Shown: positions 21,441-32,437 of the stretch, one piece after another
How positions within the stretch are numbered: the first letter of the stretch is position 1
How the letters are laid out: each line of letters starts with the position of its first letter
Source of the DNA: Corythucha ciliata
Lineage: Eukaryota; Arthropoda; Insecta; Hemiptera; Tingidae
Direction of reading: 5' to 3'
Assembly: GCA_038030265.1 (NCBI GenBank)
Contig: CM075943.1
Coordinates: 61,293,971-61,357,970 of the forward strand
Length of the DNA: 64,000 nucleotides
Notes under the pieces: model-generated
The model's input: the letters and a program-made list of their open reading frames with translations, nothing else
Databases searched by the model: none
What the model was told of the DNA's origin: nothing
Position numbers and translations under genes: made by a program

Positions 21441-24400
21441 ATGGAAAACGTCGACAACCGGGCGAACCAGAGTGATGTGGACGCAATTGAGATGATGGAC
21501 GACGTTGAATTAGACGAGGAATTGCGGACGAAAGCGGCGGAGGATTCATCCTCCATAACCCTAGTGAATCCTGAAATATTGGTGGCACAATTGATGAGAG
21601 GTGGACTAGCTGACCAGATCAGCAAGGCAGTGAGACAGCAGGCGGCTCTAGTTTTGGCTGACTCGGCGGCGTCGAGAAGTGAGGATTCAACTACCGCGAC
21701 ATCGTTTAAATCAAGCGGACCCCTTCAAAATCAGTGCAGCACGTCCTCACAAAACAGTCGTTTTTCGGCGGGTGCAGAGATAATTGACCCGTTTGATCCC
21801 GCGGATCCGGATAATCTGGCGGAAAAGTGGCTCGACCGGTTGGACCGATTGGGGCGTGTCCACGGATGGAGCGATGACGTCAAGGTGTTAATCTTCCAAC
21901 AAAGACTAGCCGGCGAAGCTAAGAAATGGTTCAACCGTTTGGAAACTTACAATCACTCGTGGGATGAATGGCGGTCAATTTTTTTGAAATCTTTCCCCAG
22001 GCGTTACGAGTTTTCCCAGCTGTTGGAGGAGCTAGTTGAACGGCGAAAGAGTTCTAACGAATCCATGGCGCAATACTTTCATTCAAAATTGGACCTATGT
22101 GTGAGGAGTGGAATTTCTGGCGGAAATGCGGTTTCATGCATTATTCGAGGCTTACCCGAGTCTCTGAGGGCGAATGCGCAGGCGGCAAGGTGTGCTACTC
22201 CGGAGGCGTTATATAATAACTTTTTGGCGGGTTTAGAGGCGTTTAAACCATCGGTCGGCAGAGAGTCAAGGCGTGACTTTTTCAGACAAGGCGACTTTCA
22301 GGAGTCACGAAATACCCAGAAGTACAAGCTAGCTTCACCACATCGCTCGCAGGTCCCTGCAACCACCCCAAAGAGTTTGTTGAGATGTTACAACTGTCAA
22401 AAGATGGGTACTCACTTGAGTCGAGACTGTCCCGAGGAAAGACGCGACAGATGCACGTGTTGCCATAGTTATGGGCACAAGTGGATAGACTGTCCTCAGT
22501 CATCAAAGTTCAAGGTGAGAAAAACTCTTTCAATTTTTACGAAAAATGTATCATTCCAAGATGGTATTTTAAATGGAAGTATGAAAGTTGTAGTTTACCT
22601 AGATACAGGAAGTACATGTAACTTAGTTTGTTGGCGCCTAGGCGAAACTTTAGGGTTCAAGCCTCATAAGAAACATGTTTGTTTAGAAGGGCTCGGTGGA
22701 AATTTCGGTTTTTCTTGTGGCGTCGTAGATTTTAATTTGAAATTGGATGATGTGCAAATCATAGTTGAAGCAGAAGTTACAAAAACTGATATGGGCCCGA
22801 TTGAGGTTCTCTTGGGTCAACCCTGTTTTAGAACCCCTGGCGTTGCGTTAGTGGCGAGTGGGGACAAGATAAAGCTGACGAATGTTGAAAATAATTCTAA
22901 GGCGTTCAATGAATTTGCGGGATTAAGTCTAGATGGGGGCGAAATGTCGAGATATCTTGTGGTTTTAGATGAGGATGTGAAATTGACCGCTAACCAGTCA
23001 ACAGTGGTGAACGTTCAAATTGTCGGGGGAAATCCAGGGGAAGTTGTTTCTATGGGTCCCAAGTTAATTTCCTATGGCCAACAAACTGTAGCTATTCCAG
23101 CTGGAAATTTTGAATGCGACTCAAAAAATAGTTTATTGATTTTTAATTTAACTAAACATGATATTTTATGGAAAAGGGGACGGATAGTGAGCCGGGTGGA
23201 AAGACTAGGCGATAAAGAAATGGTCAACGTGGTAAAATTGCATGGCTTTGGTGAAGTTGATGTAGGCGATATCGGCAAAGAAAATGAGTCCAAATTGAGA
23301 AATTTGTTGAGTCGATGGACGGAATGCTTCTCACGAGGGGATGAGGATCTGGGACTCACTAATTTAGGACACATGGAAATCAAATTAAATTCAGACCGCC
23401 AAATTTACTACAGGCCTTACCGTTTGTCAATGAAGGAACGAGAATTAGTACGGAAACGTATTAAGAGTCTATTAGAAGGTGGTGTTATCCGGGAGTCTAG
23501 TTCTGAATATGCTAGTCCGGTGATCTTAGTTCCGAAAAAGAACAATGAGGTACGATTATGTGTTGATTATAGGGCTTTAAATTCTATAACTGTTAAAGAT
23601 AGGTACCCATTGCCCCTAATTTCTGATCAAGTGGATCGCTTAGCCGGAAAACATTATTTTACTACTTTAGATATGGCTCAAGGGTACCATCAGATTCCTA
23701 TGCATCCAGATTCAATCCATAAAACGGCATTTATTACTCCTGACGGGCAATTTGAGTACTTTAAGGTACCTTTCGGTTTGGCCAATTCACCATCGGTTTT
23801 TCAGCGGATAGTGAATAAAATGCTGGGTGATTTAAGACACAAAGACGTCCTGGCGTACATGGATGACCTCCTTGTGCCATCCGATGATGTTGATAAAGGG
23901 TTGGAATTACTTGATCAAGTATTGAGTTTGATCAGTAAGGCAGGATTCAAATTGAAGTTGTCAAAATGCTCGTTTTTGAAAAAGCAAATCGAGTACTTAG
24001 GCTTAGAAGTTTCGTTCGAGGGCATCAAACCCACAAGGCAGAAAATTAAGGCTGTTTCAGACTTTCCAACCCCGAAGAATGTCCACAATGTAAGAGAATT
24101 TGTAGGATTAGCAGGATATTTTAGAAGGTTCATAAATAATTTCTCCCTTTTGGCAAAACCCTTAACAGACCTGACAAAGAAAAATGTAAGTTGGAGTTGG
24201 GGAGTAGACCAAGATCAGGCGTTTAAAAAACTTAAATCTGAACTGGCGAACAGACCCGTTTTGGCGATCTATGATGGTAATTTAGACACTGAATTACACA
24301 CTGACGCGTGTAAGTTCGGGATAGGGGGAATCCTTCTTCAAAAACAGTGTAATGGCGAAATTAAACCCGTCTCGTACTATAGTAGGACAACCAACCAACA

Positions 24401-26333
24401 CGAACAAAGGTATCATAGTTACGAACTGGAAACTTTAGCAGTGGTCGAATCAATTAAACGTTTTAGAGTGTACTTACTAGGGATTCATTTTAAAATTGTT
24501 ACTGATTGTACGGCTGTACGGTCGACCTTGTTAAAAAGAGATTTAGTACCCCGTGTAGCTCGATGGTGGATAGTAATTCAAGAGTACGATATGGAAATTG
24601 AATATCGTCCAGGCGGGAAAATGCAGCATGTTGATGCACTAAGTCGAAATGCAGTTCTTGTAGTGAATTTGGTCGAGTCGGACTGGTTTCTAACGGTTCA
24701 GTTGCAAGATAACAAGTGTCAAGATTTAATCAGGGCGTTATCAGAGGGTTCAGCTGGTCCAGAGATAACAATGAACTACATTATGAAAGGCGGGCGGTTG
24801 TGTAGGAAAACCTTAAAAGGCGAAAAACTCTACGTTCCTAAAATGGCGAGATTTAATTTAATGCAGAAACATCATGATGAGGCTGGTCATCCGAGTTTTG
24901 AAAGATGTTTTCACTTGATTAGTGAAACTTATTGGTTTCCAAAAATGAGGCGATTCGTTGTAAAATACGTAAAATCGTGCCTTAGGTGCGCTTTTGCAAA
25001 AGGAAATTATGGAAAAAGGGAAGGCGTGTTATACCCAATCAAAAAACAACCTATTCCTATGGATACAGTGCACGTAGATCATTTAGGGCCCTTGGCAAAA
25101 ACGGGTAAAGGTAATATTTACCTGTTGATGATGGTCGATGGTTTTACTAAATTTGTTTGGGCGAAACCAACGAAGTCTTTGCGGTCGAATGAGGCAATAG
25201 ACCGACTTCGGGAAATTTTCTCTGAGTTTGGGTACCCGAGGCAGATAATAAGTGACCGAGGATTGGCGTTTACAAGTCGACTATTCAAAGCATTTCTAGC
25301 AGAGAAATGTGTGAGACACATTCTAAATGCTATTGCAACCCCACGAGCGAATGGTCAGGTGGAACGACAGAACCGTACCATTATTGAGGCACTAACGGCG
25401 AGTGCCGATAATGAAAGCGAATGGGACAGGAAATTACCCGGAATAATTTGGGGAATGAACCATTCGATAAATGCGAGTACGCGATTTTCACCGGCGCAAC
25501 TTATGTTTGCTCACCGCTCTGGTGCTGTGGCAGACTTAACGAAGTCATGTGGTGAACAAATGATAACAGAGGATCAAGCGAGTCGAATAGATGGGTCAAT
25601 TGAGGCGAGGCGATTGGGCGTATGTGCAGATCAGGCGAGGCGAGGCGAAGCACGTGCGAATAAAGGCGAAGTGTCGACAGGTGGTCGGACACAAGGCGAT
25701 GCTAGGCCTGTTGCAGCTGAAGGGGAGGGTGACGACTCTTCCACTTCTGGGCACGCTAGCACTGGTGTCGATGCAGCTGAATTTAGGAGTGACGGCTCCG
25801 ACAATTCTGGGCACATGACCAGGTATGAGACATCTGCGAGGCGAGCAGAGGGGCGGGCGGGTATTTTTGTCAGGCGGACAGGTACCAATGACTCAAGGCG
25901 GGAAGGCGATGCGCTGGTTGAAGAGCTCGACCAAAGACGAAAAAGAGCTACAGAAAATTTGGCGAAGTCTGCACATAAAATGAAGGAAATATTTGACAAA
26001 AGGCGTAAAGTGGCGACTAAATACAAAAGTGGTGACTTGGTATTATGGCGTCAGGCGAGTACAAATGTACCTGGACAAGGCGTAAATGCGAAATTGGCAA
26101 GTCGTTTTGGCGGACCCTATCGAATTCGACGTATCCTCGGGAAAGATCGTTATGAGATCGAGGCGATAAAAGGTATGAGGGGGTACAAACGGTTCTTGGC
26201 GATCGTTGCGGCTGACTCTCTCAGGCGATACCACAGTACTCAAGGCGAGAGTACGAGAGGCGATTCTTCAAGTGATGAAGAAGAGAATAAAGAAATTGGG
26301 CGACTTGATCTTTTGGATCTTTTAGAAAGTTAG
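21441..26333 (+). CDS. gypsy Gag-Pol polyprotein
   Basis: A single frame of 1,630 codons from the first ATG (the frame is open a few codons upstream but without ATG). In order: capsid-like region; two CCHC-type fingers (CYNCQKMGTHLSRDC near residue 315, then CTCCHSYGHKWIDC); aspartic protease (YLDTGSTCNLV, about 384); reverse transcriptase with YMDD (about 805); RNase H (HTDACKFGIGGIL, about 952); integrase with HHCC finger (HHDEAGHPSF, CLRCAF, about 1143) and D,D,E residues in VDHLGPL, SDRGLAFTS and NGQVERQN (about 1210-1305); and a GPY/F module (GGPYRIRRIL, about 1555). Gag and pol are fused without a frameshift. Residues 1380-1520, between the core and GPY/F, are low-complexity and rich in Arg, Glu, Gly and Ser. 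Confidence 0.97.
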   Translation: MENVDNRANQSDVDAIEMMDDVELDEELRTKAAEDSSSITLVNPEILVAQLMRGGLADQISKAVRQQAALVLADSAASRSEDSTTATSFKSSGPLQNQCSTSSQNSRFSAGAEIIDPFDPADPDNLAEKWLDRLDRLGRVHGWSDDVKVLIFQQRLAGEAKKWFNRLETYNHSWDEWRSIFLKSFPRRYEFSQLLEELVERRKSSNESMAQYFHSKLDLCVRSGISGGNAVSCIIRGLPESLRANAQAARCATPEALYNNFLAGLEAFKPSVGRESRRDFFRQGDFQESRNTQKYKLASPHRSQVPATTPKSLLRCYNCQKMGTHLSRDCPEERRDRCTCCHSYGHKWIDCPQSSKFKVRKTLSIFTKNVSFQDGILNGSMKVVVYLDTGSTCNLVCWRLGETLGFKPHKKHVCLEGLGGNFGFSCGVVDFNLKLDDVQIIVEAEVTKTDMGPIEVLLGQPCFRTPGVALVASGDKIKLTNVENNSKAFNEFAGLSLDGGEMSRYLVVLDEDVKLTANQSTVVNVQIVGGNPGEVVSMGPKLISYGQQTVAIPAGNFECDSKNSLLIFNLTKHDILWKRGRIVSRVERLGDKEMVNVVKLHGFGEVDVGDIGKENESKLRNLLSRWTECFSRGDEDLGLTNLGHMEIKLNSDRQIYYRPYRLSMKERELVRKRIKSLLEGGVIRESSSEYASPVILVPKKNNEVRLCVDYRALNSITVKDRYPLPLISDQVDRLAGKHYFTTLDMAQGYHQIPMHPDSIHKTAFITPDGQFEYFKVPFGLANSPSVFQRIVNKMLGDLRHKDVLAYMDDLLVPSDDVDKGLELLDQVLSLISKAGFKLKLSKCSFLKKQIEYLGLEVSFEGIKPTRQKIKAVSDFPTPKNVHNVREFVGLAGYFRRFINNFSLLAKPLTDLTKKNVSWSWGVDQDQAFKKLKSELANRPVLAIYDGNLDTELHTDACKFGIGGILLQKQCNGEIKPVSYYSRTTNQHEQRYHSYELETLAVVESIKRFRVYLLGIHFKIVTDCTAVRSTLLKRDLVPRVARWWIVIQEYDMEIEYRPGGKMQHVDALSRNAVLVVNLVESDWFLTVQLQDNKCQDLIRALSEGSAGPEITMNYIMKGGRLCRKTLKGEKLYVPKMARFNLMQKHHDEAGHPSFERCFHLISETYWFPKMRRFVVKYVKSCLRCAFAKGNYGKREGVLYPIKKQPIPMDTVHVDHLGPLAKTGKGNIYLLMMVDGFTKFVWAKPTKSLRSNEAIDRLREIFSEFGYPRQIISDRGLAFTSRLFKAFLAEKCVRHILNAIATPRANGQVERQNRTIIEALTASADNESEWDRKLPGIIWGMNHSINASTRFSPAQLMFAHRSGAVADLTKSCGEQMITEDQASRIDGSIEARRLGVCADQARRGEARANKGEVSTGGRTQGDARPVAAEGEGDDSSTSGHASTGVDAAEFRSDGSDNSGHMTRYETSARRAEGRAGIFVRRTGTNDSRREGDALVEELDQRRKRATENLAKSAHKMKEIFDKRRKVATKYKSGDLVLWRQASTNVPGQGVNAKLASRFGGPYRIRRILGKDRYEIEAIKGMRGYKRFLAIVAADSLRRYHSTQGESTRGDSSSDEEENKEIGRLDLLDLLES

Positions 26334-26456
26334 GCATTAACAACTTTGCTTGCAAGCCCGGCATTTGCATTGCAGGCGTCTACAATGATACTGGCGTTTT
26401 TGAAATATAATGTTTTGTGTTAATGAGGACATTAACTTTTTTTCAGAATGGCCGAA

Positions 26457-26648
26457 TGTTAGGAGGCGTGGCGTCAAAGCGAAGTTGAAGGAAATCTCCG
26501 AAGAAACTACAGTGGCGTATGGCGATATAAAAAACACATGTTTTTGGATTTACTGGTGTGACTTGTTTTAAAAAGTAAAAAGGGCGTATTTTCAAAGATT
26601 GATTCTTTCGTTTATTTTCTTGGAAATATAAAGTTTTTAACTTTAACA
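26457..26648 (+). repeat. gypsy 3' LTR
   Basis: 192 bp, the same as the 5' copy by eye. It is followed by the CTAT target copy, which is also the first four bases of the CTATG target copy of the BEL element. Confidence 0.95.
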
Positions 26649-26653
26649 CTATG

Positions 26654-27127
26654 TGTTCAGTTTTGTTTGTTTTTACTTGTTTATGCTTCTTGTCTTTTTG
26701 CATCCTCCGCTTTCCCCCTCATGTTCATCGTTCTCTTCCCCTTCCTATAACACCCAAAAACCGAACGACTAACGAGTGTGGCCAAACTTTTCCCGCTCGG
26801 AAGAAAAAAAAAAAACGTTCACCATTCATTCGACGTTAAGTTTTAAGTCATGTTGGGTACCATGTAACCGTGTCGTGTGTGCACGTGAAAAAGAAAGCCG
26901 GCTACGATTAAGTTGTGGTGTCCTCTCCGCCGTCCAAGAAAGACCACTTGTCCGGACGTAGCGAAAATCTTCTGCTCGGCATCGGTTGAAATCGTGAGGT
27001 ACGTCCTTTTATGATAATCCTCCTATCCCTTCGATTACCCCCTTTTACCTAATTGTTCCCCCCCCCTATGGTGAGCAGCTCCTAACTCCGCTCAATTTTA
27101 TTGTTAAAAGTTTAATAACAATTAACA
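26654..27127 (+). repeat. BEL 5' LTR
   Basis: 474 bp, starting TGTTCAG and ending AATTAACA. It differs from the 3' copy at a few sites (ACTTGTTTATG against ACTTTTTATG, GCCAAAC against GCCGAAC, TACCATG against TACTATG) and in the length of C and A runs. Confidence 0.95.
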
Positions 27128-27128
27128 T

Positions 27129-27150
27129 TGGTCCTCCGGGCCGGATTCGG
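27129..27150 (+). promoter_or_regulatory. BEL primer-binding site
   Basis: One base after the LTR is TGGTCCTCCGGGCCGGATTC. Its reverse complement ends in CCA and reads like a tRNA acceptor strand and T arm, as expected for the tRNA that primes minus-strand synthesis. I do not assign the tRNA. Confidence 0.7.
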
Positions 27151-27476
27151 CCCAGTTTAATTACTTTTTTAATTGTCTTTGTTGTTCAAATTTGAATAAG
27201 TTCAGCCTTCATACTTAATGAGTTGTTGTAAGTAACGGATGAAACCTTGGGTGAGGGGATAGCTTGTCGGTTCTTCTTTCTTATTCACCCTTTTTGGTTT
27301 TTGCTCACGTTAGCGTTTTTAGCGCCGTCGCCGTCGTTCCGTCTCTTCGTTGCCATCTTTTCACAGGGAGGGTCGAAGCGAACTTTTTTTGTAACCCCTC
27401 CACATCCACCTGTTACTTTGTTATAGTGAGCCACTCCACGTTTGTTTATTTTGTTTTCAATTTTTAATTTCGCAAA

Positions 27477-27782
27477 ATGGACGTCGCTCAAATTAAAAAG
27501 GAATATTCGCGTCTCAAATTCGTTATTAGCCGGTTGGAGTCCTTAAACGAGGAAAATACATTGACTGATGCCCTATTTCTTGAAGTGAAACATTTGGTTA
27601 GCCAAAGGCCCATTTTTGAGGAAATATTTTATCGCCTCCTTGCGGTGGACGATTTCCCCGCGGAATTGACTGAAACTTTAATAATGTCGATGTTGTCTCA
27701 ATTTAATCGCCTTTGTTTCCTTTTGGAAGCAACGGTTAAATCAATCAAAAAAAAAAAAAAAACGCAGCCCCCCAGTATCTGA
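27477..27782 (+). pseudogene. BEL Gag N-terminus, frame lost at an A16 run
   Basis: A 101-codon frame starting with an ATG in good context (CAAAATGG) and rich in Leu, Glu and Lys with a coiled-coil look, as in BEL Gag proteins. It stops just after a run of 16 A (27747-27762). The Gag continues in the next frame right behind the run, so one A gained or lost explains the break. It could be a real mutation, a read error, or slippage; the A run alone does not decide. Confidence 0.8.
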
Positions 27783-28671
27783 CGGAGGAAAGGCGACGTC
27801 AGCCTCTTCGTCGAGTTGTAGTTCTAAGAGTGGGAGTGTGGGATCTAGGGCCTCCTTGGGTAATGAGCAGCCGTATGAAAGATCAATTAAAACCCCTCAA
27901 TTTGACAACAAATCGAATGGTTGTGCACCCGATACAACTTTTCAAGGCTTCCGTGAACCGTGTGGTCCGAGCCAACAATTTGCACCTTCAGGTATTTCGT
28001 TGCCACCCATTGTGCTCCCGTCGTTTGATGGTGATGCAAAAGCATGGCTTGGCTTTAAAACTATGTTTGTTTATTTAATTATTCAAGATTCCTCCATACC
28101 GGACGTTCGAAAGCTTCATTATTTAAGAGCGAGTTTAAAAGGCTCCGCACTCGAAAAAATTCAGTGCGTTCCCATTAATAACGATAATTTTCAAATCGCG
28201 TGGGATATAATTCTCAAAACCTACGACGATACTCGAAGTGCCGCTGTCATGTATTTCACAACTATTTTGGATTGCCCCTCCCTTACAAAAGACATAAATT
28301 CTTTAATCGATTTGGTCAATACTTTCTCGGCAAATTTGGCAGCTCTTCGAGCCCTTGAATTTCCAGTGGAGTCTTGGGCGTTTCCATTGATGACAATTCT
28401 TTTAAGGAAACTCGATCGTCCTACCCGTGAGCAATTCGAGGCGAGTTCAGCCTCGGGAAATCCCAGTTATGACGACTTAATTACATTTTTGGAGAGGCGT
28501 ATTCATTCGCTCAAAGCCTCAGGGCAGGTAGGTACGGCTATTCCGTCCTCCACGAATCAAAGTTCTGCTTGCATTCGGAAGGAAAGTACAAAAAGAGCTC
28601 TTCACGTCGTTAGTAGGAACCCCCGTCAACTGCGCTGTTTGCGATCTCGCACATGCATCCAGCTCATGTAA
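27763..28671 (+). pseudogene. BEL Gag, middle part
   Basis: After the A run the frame is open through a Ser-rich linker into the BEL Gag core (LPSFDGDAKAWLGFKTMF, DVRKLHYLRASLKGSALEKI, GNPSYDDLITFLERRIHSLK). This matches the DUF1759-type retrotransposon Gag pattern. Near 28590, in an A-rich stretch (GTACAAAAAGAGC), the reading frame shifts again, and the finger region continues in the third frame. Confidence 0.85.
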
Positions 28672-29450
28672 GAATTTTTTGTCTTTGGATCCTAAAGGTC
28701 GCTTTTCAGCTGTGCGAACCAAAAGACACTGTGCCATTTGTTTAGCAGCGGACCATGTTTCGCGCAACTGTAAGAGCAAACAAAAATGTGGAACTTGCTC
28801 AGGGAAACACCACACTCTCCTTCATTTTGGTGAGATGAAACCCGATGCTGGGCCGAAAGGTAACTCTCAACCTCTTTTAGGTTTGGCCTCGTTTAGGACG
28901 CGTCACCCCAGCACCGTTTTGTTAGCCACCGCTATGGTGCATGTCAAGGCTCCGGATGGTTCTACTCATTTAGCACGTTGCGTGCTAGATTCCGGTAGTC
29001 AGTCGTCGTTCGTAACTGACTCATTTGTCGCACGAGCAGGTTTAAAAGTAGAGAAGTCTCACTTTTCCATTCAGGGTTTAGCTAAGTCTGACGTGTGCAG
29101 CATAAACAAGAGTGTTCACCTTCGATTCACTCCCGCTGTGTCCGATTCACCCTCATTTTCCATTCAAGCACTTTGCATCAAAGATATCAGTGGGTCTCTT
29201 CCCTCGGCTCATTTGGAACCGCAATTGTGGGACCACGTCAGGTTGTTGCCGTTGGCCGACCCGTCGTTTGGCATTCCGGGAGACGTCAATATTTTGATTG
29301 GTGCGGATCTTAACCCTCACTTGGTCACTGGTCGCAAGCGTGTTGGAAGGGAAGGTAGTCCCGTCGCTCTGGAAACGCTTCTTGGTTGGGTTTTGACTGG
29401 CCCTGTCCACAATGAGAAATTTATCATTCATAAAGCGATATGTAATGCCC
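28600..29450 (+). pseudogene. BEL Gag fingers and aspartic protease
   Basis: Encodes cysteine-rich fingers (CAICLAADHVSRNC, CGTCSGKHHTLLH) and a retropepsin-like protease (RCVLDSGSQSSFVTDSF). It then has the BEL-typical linker to RT (ILIGADLNPHLVTG, ETLLGWVLTG). At a run of nine C (about 29446) the sense frame shifts; the open frame itself runs on to 29560 in nonsense. The order of fingers, DSGS protease and LLGWVLTG is characteristic of BEL/Pao. Confidence 0.9.
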
Positions 29451-29451
29451 C

Positions 29452-30110
29452 CCCCCTCAGGAAGTTACTTCTCTGTTTGTCTCCTCCTACTCCTCATCAT
29501 TGGAAGACATGGTATCATCCTTTTGGTCGCTTGAAAAGGTACCCCAAAGCACGCGAATAGACCCAAATTCGGCATTTTGCGAACGAGTTTTCATTGAGTC
29601 AGTTCAAAAGGAACCGAGTGGACAATACGTCGTTCCATTATTATTTCAGCCAGGTGAACCCCAGTTAGGTGAATCGAAGTCGATCGCCCTCCGCCGTTTT
29701 AAGGCTTTGGAAAAACGATTTCTTGAGAATCCTCAGTTGCATTCTGATTATAAACAGTGTATGGCTGACAATATTGAAGCTGGTTATATGGTCAAGATTT
29801 CCGACTGCGAAGATCGTGATGGCTATTTTATACCCCATCACGCCGTAGTTAAGCTGGATAGCGATACCACGAAAGTGAGAGTTGTGTTCGACGCCAGCTG
29901 TCGGACTACCAACAACCGTTCATTGAACGATTGCTTACTGACCGGACCAAAACTTCAAAAAGAGATAGTCTCGATCCTTTTATTATTTCGGCAAAATCCT
30001 GTGGTCTTGACGGGCGACATTAAAAAAATGTTCTGCCAAATTAGGGTCAATCCACAACACTTGAAATATCAACGAATATTTTGGCGTTCGTCATGCAGAA
30101 GACGAACCGA
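29452..30110 (+). pseudogene. BEL reverse transcriptase, N-terminal half
   Basis: Contains GYFIPHHAVVK, VRVVFDASCRTTNNRSLND, LLTGPKLQKEIVSILL and VVLTGDIKKMFCQI: BEL/Pao fingers and palm, including the first catalytic Asp in LTGDIKKMF. The frame shifts near 30085 (CGTTCGTCATGC) and resumes two frames on. Confidence 0.9.
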
Positions 30111-30145
30111 TCGAAACCTACGCCCTTCAGACTGTTGTTTTTGGC

Positions 30146-32437
30146 ATGTCATGTTCACCGTATCTCGCTATTCGGACGTTGCACAAATTGTGTGATGACG
30201 AAAAGGATTATTTTCCCCTCGCATCTGACGTTTTACGTAATTACACGTACGTCGATGACCTCATTCATTCGTGTGAAAATGTGGAGCAAGCAACAGCCTT
30301 ACAGAAAGAGATCGATTTACTCCTAAAAAGAGGTCATTTCCACATGCGAAAATGGCTCTCGAATCGACCTGAAGTCCTGGCTCACGTTAGCCCTGAAGAC
30401 AAACCGCCACTTGATGGAATGTCTTTTGACAAGTGTAGTAACTTTCGTAAAGTTTTAGGTGTCCACTGGCAACCCGATGATGACACATTTACATTCCTTG
30501 TTTCTGCAGAATCGAGTACACCCACAAAACGGGGCGTTCTTTCCCATATTGCCAAAATCATTGATCCTTTGGGATATTTATCGCCTAGTATATTACTGGC
30601 AAAACTTTTACTGAAACAAATCTGGAGTAGGAATTTAGATTGGGATGATGCACTCCCCCCAGACCTTTTAGCTCAATGGTCCCAATTGGAATCAGAGTTC
30701 CAAGAATTCAGTAAAGTGCGTATTCCTCGATCTTTTCGTTCGTCGGAACGAAGTCCCAGATTTGAACTTCATGGGTTCTGTGATAGCTCCGAAGTAGCCT
30801 ACGCTGCGGTGATTTATTTAGTCACCCGGTCGAATGATGAAACGAGAACCTTTTTGCTCACATCAAAGACTCGAATCGTCCCAGAAAAAAGAAAGTTGTC
30901 GCTTCCTCGCTTGGAGCTGTCTGGTGCGTTGTTGTTGGCACAATTATTCAGTGCTGTTCGCCAAATCTTTGAAGGCCACATTATTTTTGATCAGTATTTC
31001 CTGTGGACTGATTCAATGATAGTTTTGCATTGGATAAATTCTTGCCCGACTAAATGGCAGACTTTTGTCGGAAATAGAGTGGATTTGATCCAGCAATTGA
31101 CGATAACATCCAGCTGGAAGTATGTGCCCTCTCCGACAAACCCAGCGGATTGCGCCAGTAGGGGTCTATTACCCTCTAGTTTATTATCATTTTCGTTGTG
31201 GTGGTCTGGCCCAGCTTGGTTAAAGGAACCTGGAGCGTGGGTTGAGTTCCCGCCGTCCACTATTCTTGTCTTTGATCCTAAGGTATCGGAGGAAAAACCC
31301 CCTCTTCAAAGAGTCTTCCACACTCATACAGAGAAAGAATTCTTGTCTTCCCTTTTGAGTCGTTTCTCGGATCTGCTGAAACTGCAAAAGGTCACGTGTT
31401 ACGTAATTCGGTTTTGTAAAAAAAAGTCCGTTAGGCTAGTTGGCCCTTTGAAAACTGCCGAAATGCGGCAAGCTCTCAATTTCTGGATTAAATTTACACA
31501 ATCCGAGGCTTTTGGGCAAGAAATAAGTAATTTTAAGGCAGGCAAACAGTTGCCAAAAACGCTGATGCGGTTAGTTCCGTTTTTAGATGACGACGGAGTA
31601 CTTCGTGTTGGTGGTCGCCTGGAAGCTGCAAATCTGCAGCAAACGGTTAAACACCCCATTTTGTTACCCGGTAGATCGGTCCTTTCTGATCTGATCATTT
31701 CCTTCTACCACGTTCAATTTGGACACCCTGGCCCGTCAAATTTGATGGCTATGATTTCGCGCCAGTTTTGGATTGTCTCCGGACGTCGTTGTGTGCGAAG
31801 TGTTTGTTTTCGCTGCCTAAAATGCTTTAAAGCTCGTCCTAGAGTACCGGAACCACCGCGCATGGGGAACTTACCCCCCTCTCGTGTTAATGCACCTTCC
31901 GGTGCCTCTCCCAGAAAAGCCTTTTTGGAAACAGGATTAGATTGCCTCGGTCCTATTTCGATCAAATCTTCTTCTTTGCGTAAGGCACCAATTATGAAGT
32001 CCTGGGTTTGCGTATTCGTGTGCATGGCTACCAAGGCCTGCCATCTAGAAATCATGACATCGCTGAGCAGTGAAGCGTTTTTAGCCACCCTTGACAGATT
32101 TATTTCGCGTCGTGGATTGTGTGTGTCTCTCCATTCCGACAACGGCACAAATTTTGTCGGTGCCAATAAAGAGTTGCGGAAATTCTGGATTGAGCTACAA
32201 CGAGACAACAAATTCCTAAATACGTTTCTTTCCAAAGGAATCGAATGGAAATTCATTCCACCTTCAGCGCCTCACTTTGGTGGGCTATGGGAGAGTTTAG
32301 TTAAGTCAGTGAAACTTCAAATGAATAGAATTCTCGGAAACGTCACTCTTACTTATGAGGAAATGACCACGGTTCTTACTCGTATTGAAGGTTGTTTAAA
32401 TTCACGTCCATTGACCCCATTAAAGCGCGGACCCTAG
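30146..32437 (+). pseudogene. BEL RT C-terminal half, RNase H and integrase
   Basis: A long 763-codon frame: YTYVDDLIHS (catalytic YVDD), TPTKRGVLSHIAKIIDPLG, RNase H (LHGFCDSSEVAYAAVIYL, FLWTDSMIVLHWI), the integrase finger (HPGPSNLMAMISRQFWI, CFRCLKC), and core residues in GLDCLGPIS, HSDNGTNFVG and HFGGLWESLVKSVK. The open frame ends at 32437 by a shift just after LNSRPLTPL. The length shows that most of the element is undamaged and the breaks are point-like. Confidence 0.95.

Larger units (their letters stand above)
21198..26648 (+). mobile_element. Ty3/gypsy element, apparently intact
   Basis: Two 192-bp LTRs (21198-21389 and 26457-26648) that look identical by eye frame one unbroken gag-pol frame. 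The target copy is CTAT (21194-21197 and 26649-26652). Matching LTRs and an undamaged 1,630-codon frame mark a very recent insertion that may still be competent. Two gaps remain. No standard TGG-type primer-binding site follows the left LTR, and no clear polypurine tract precedes the right one. It inserted at the edge of the BEL element that begins at 26654. Confidence 0.95.

Noticed and set aside
27740..27790. Programmed frameshift in BEL gag at the A16 run
   Set aside because: Possible in principle, but several other breaks in the same element, including a C9 run, are unlikely all to be programmed.
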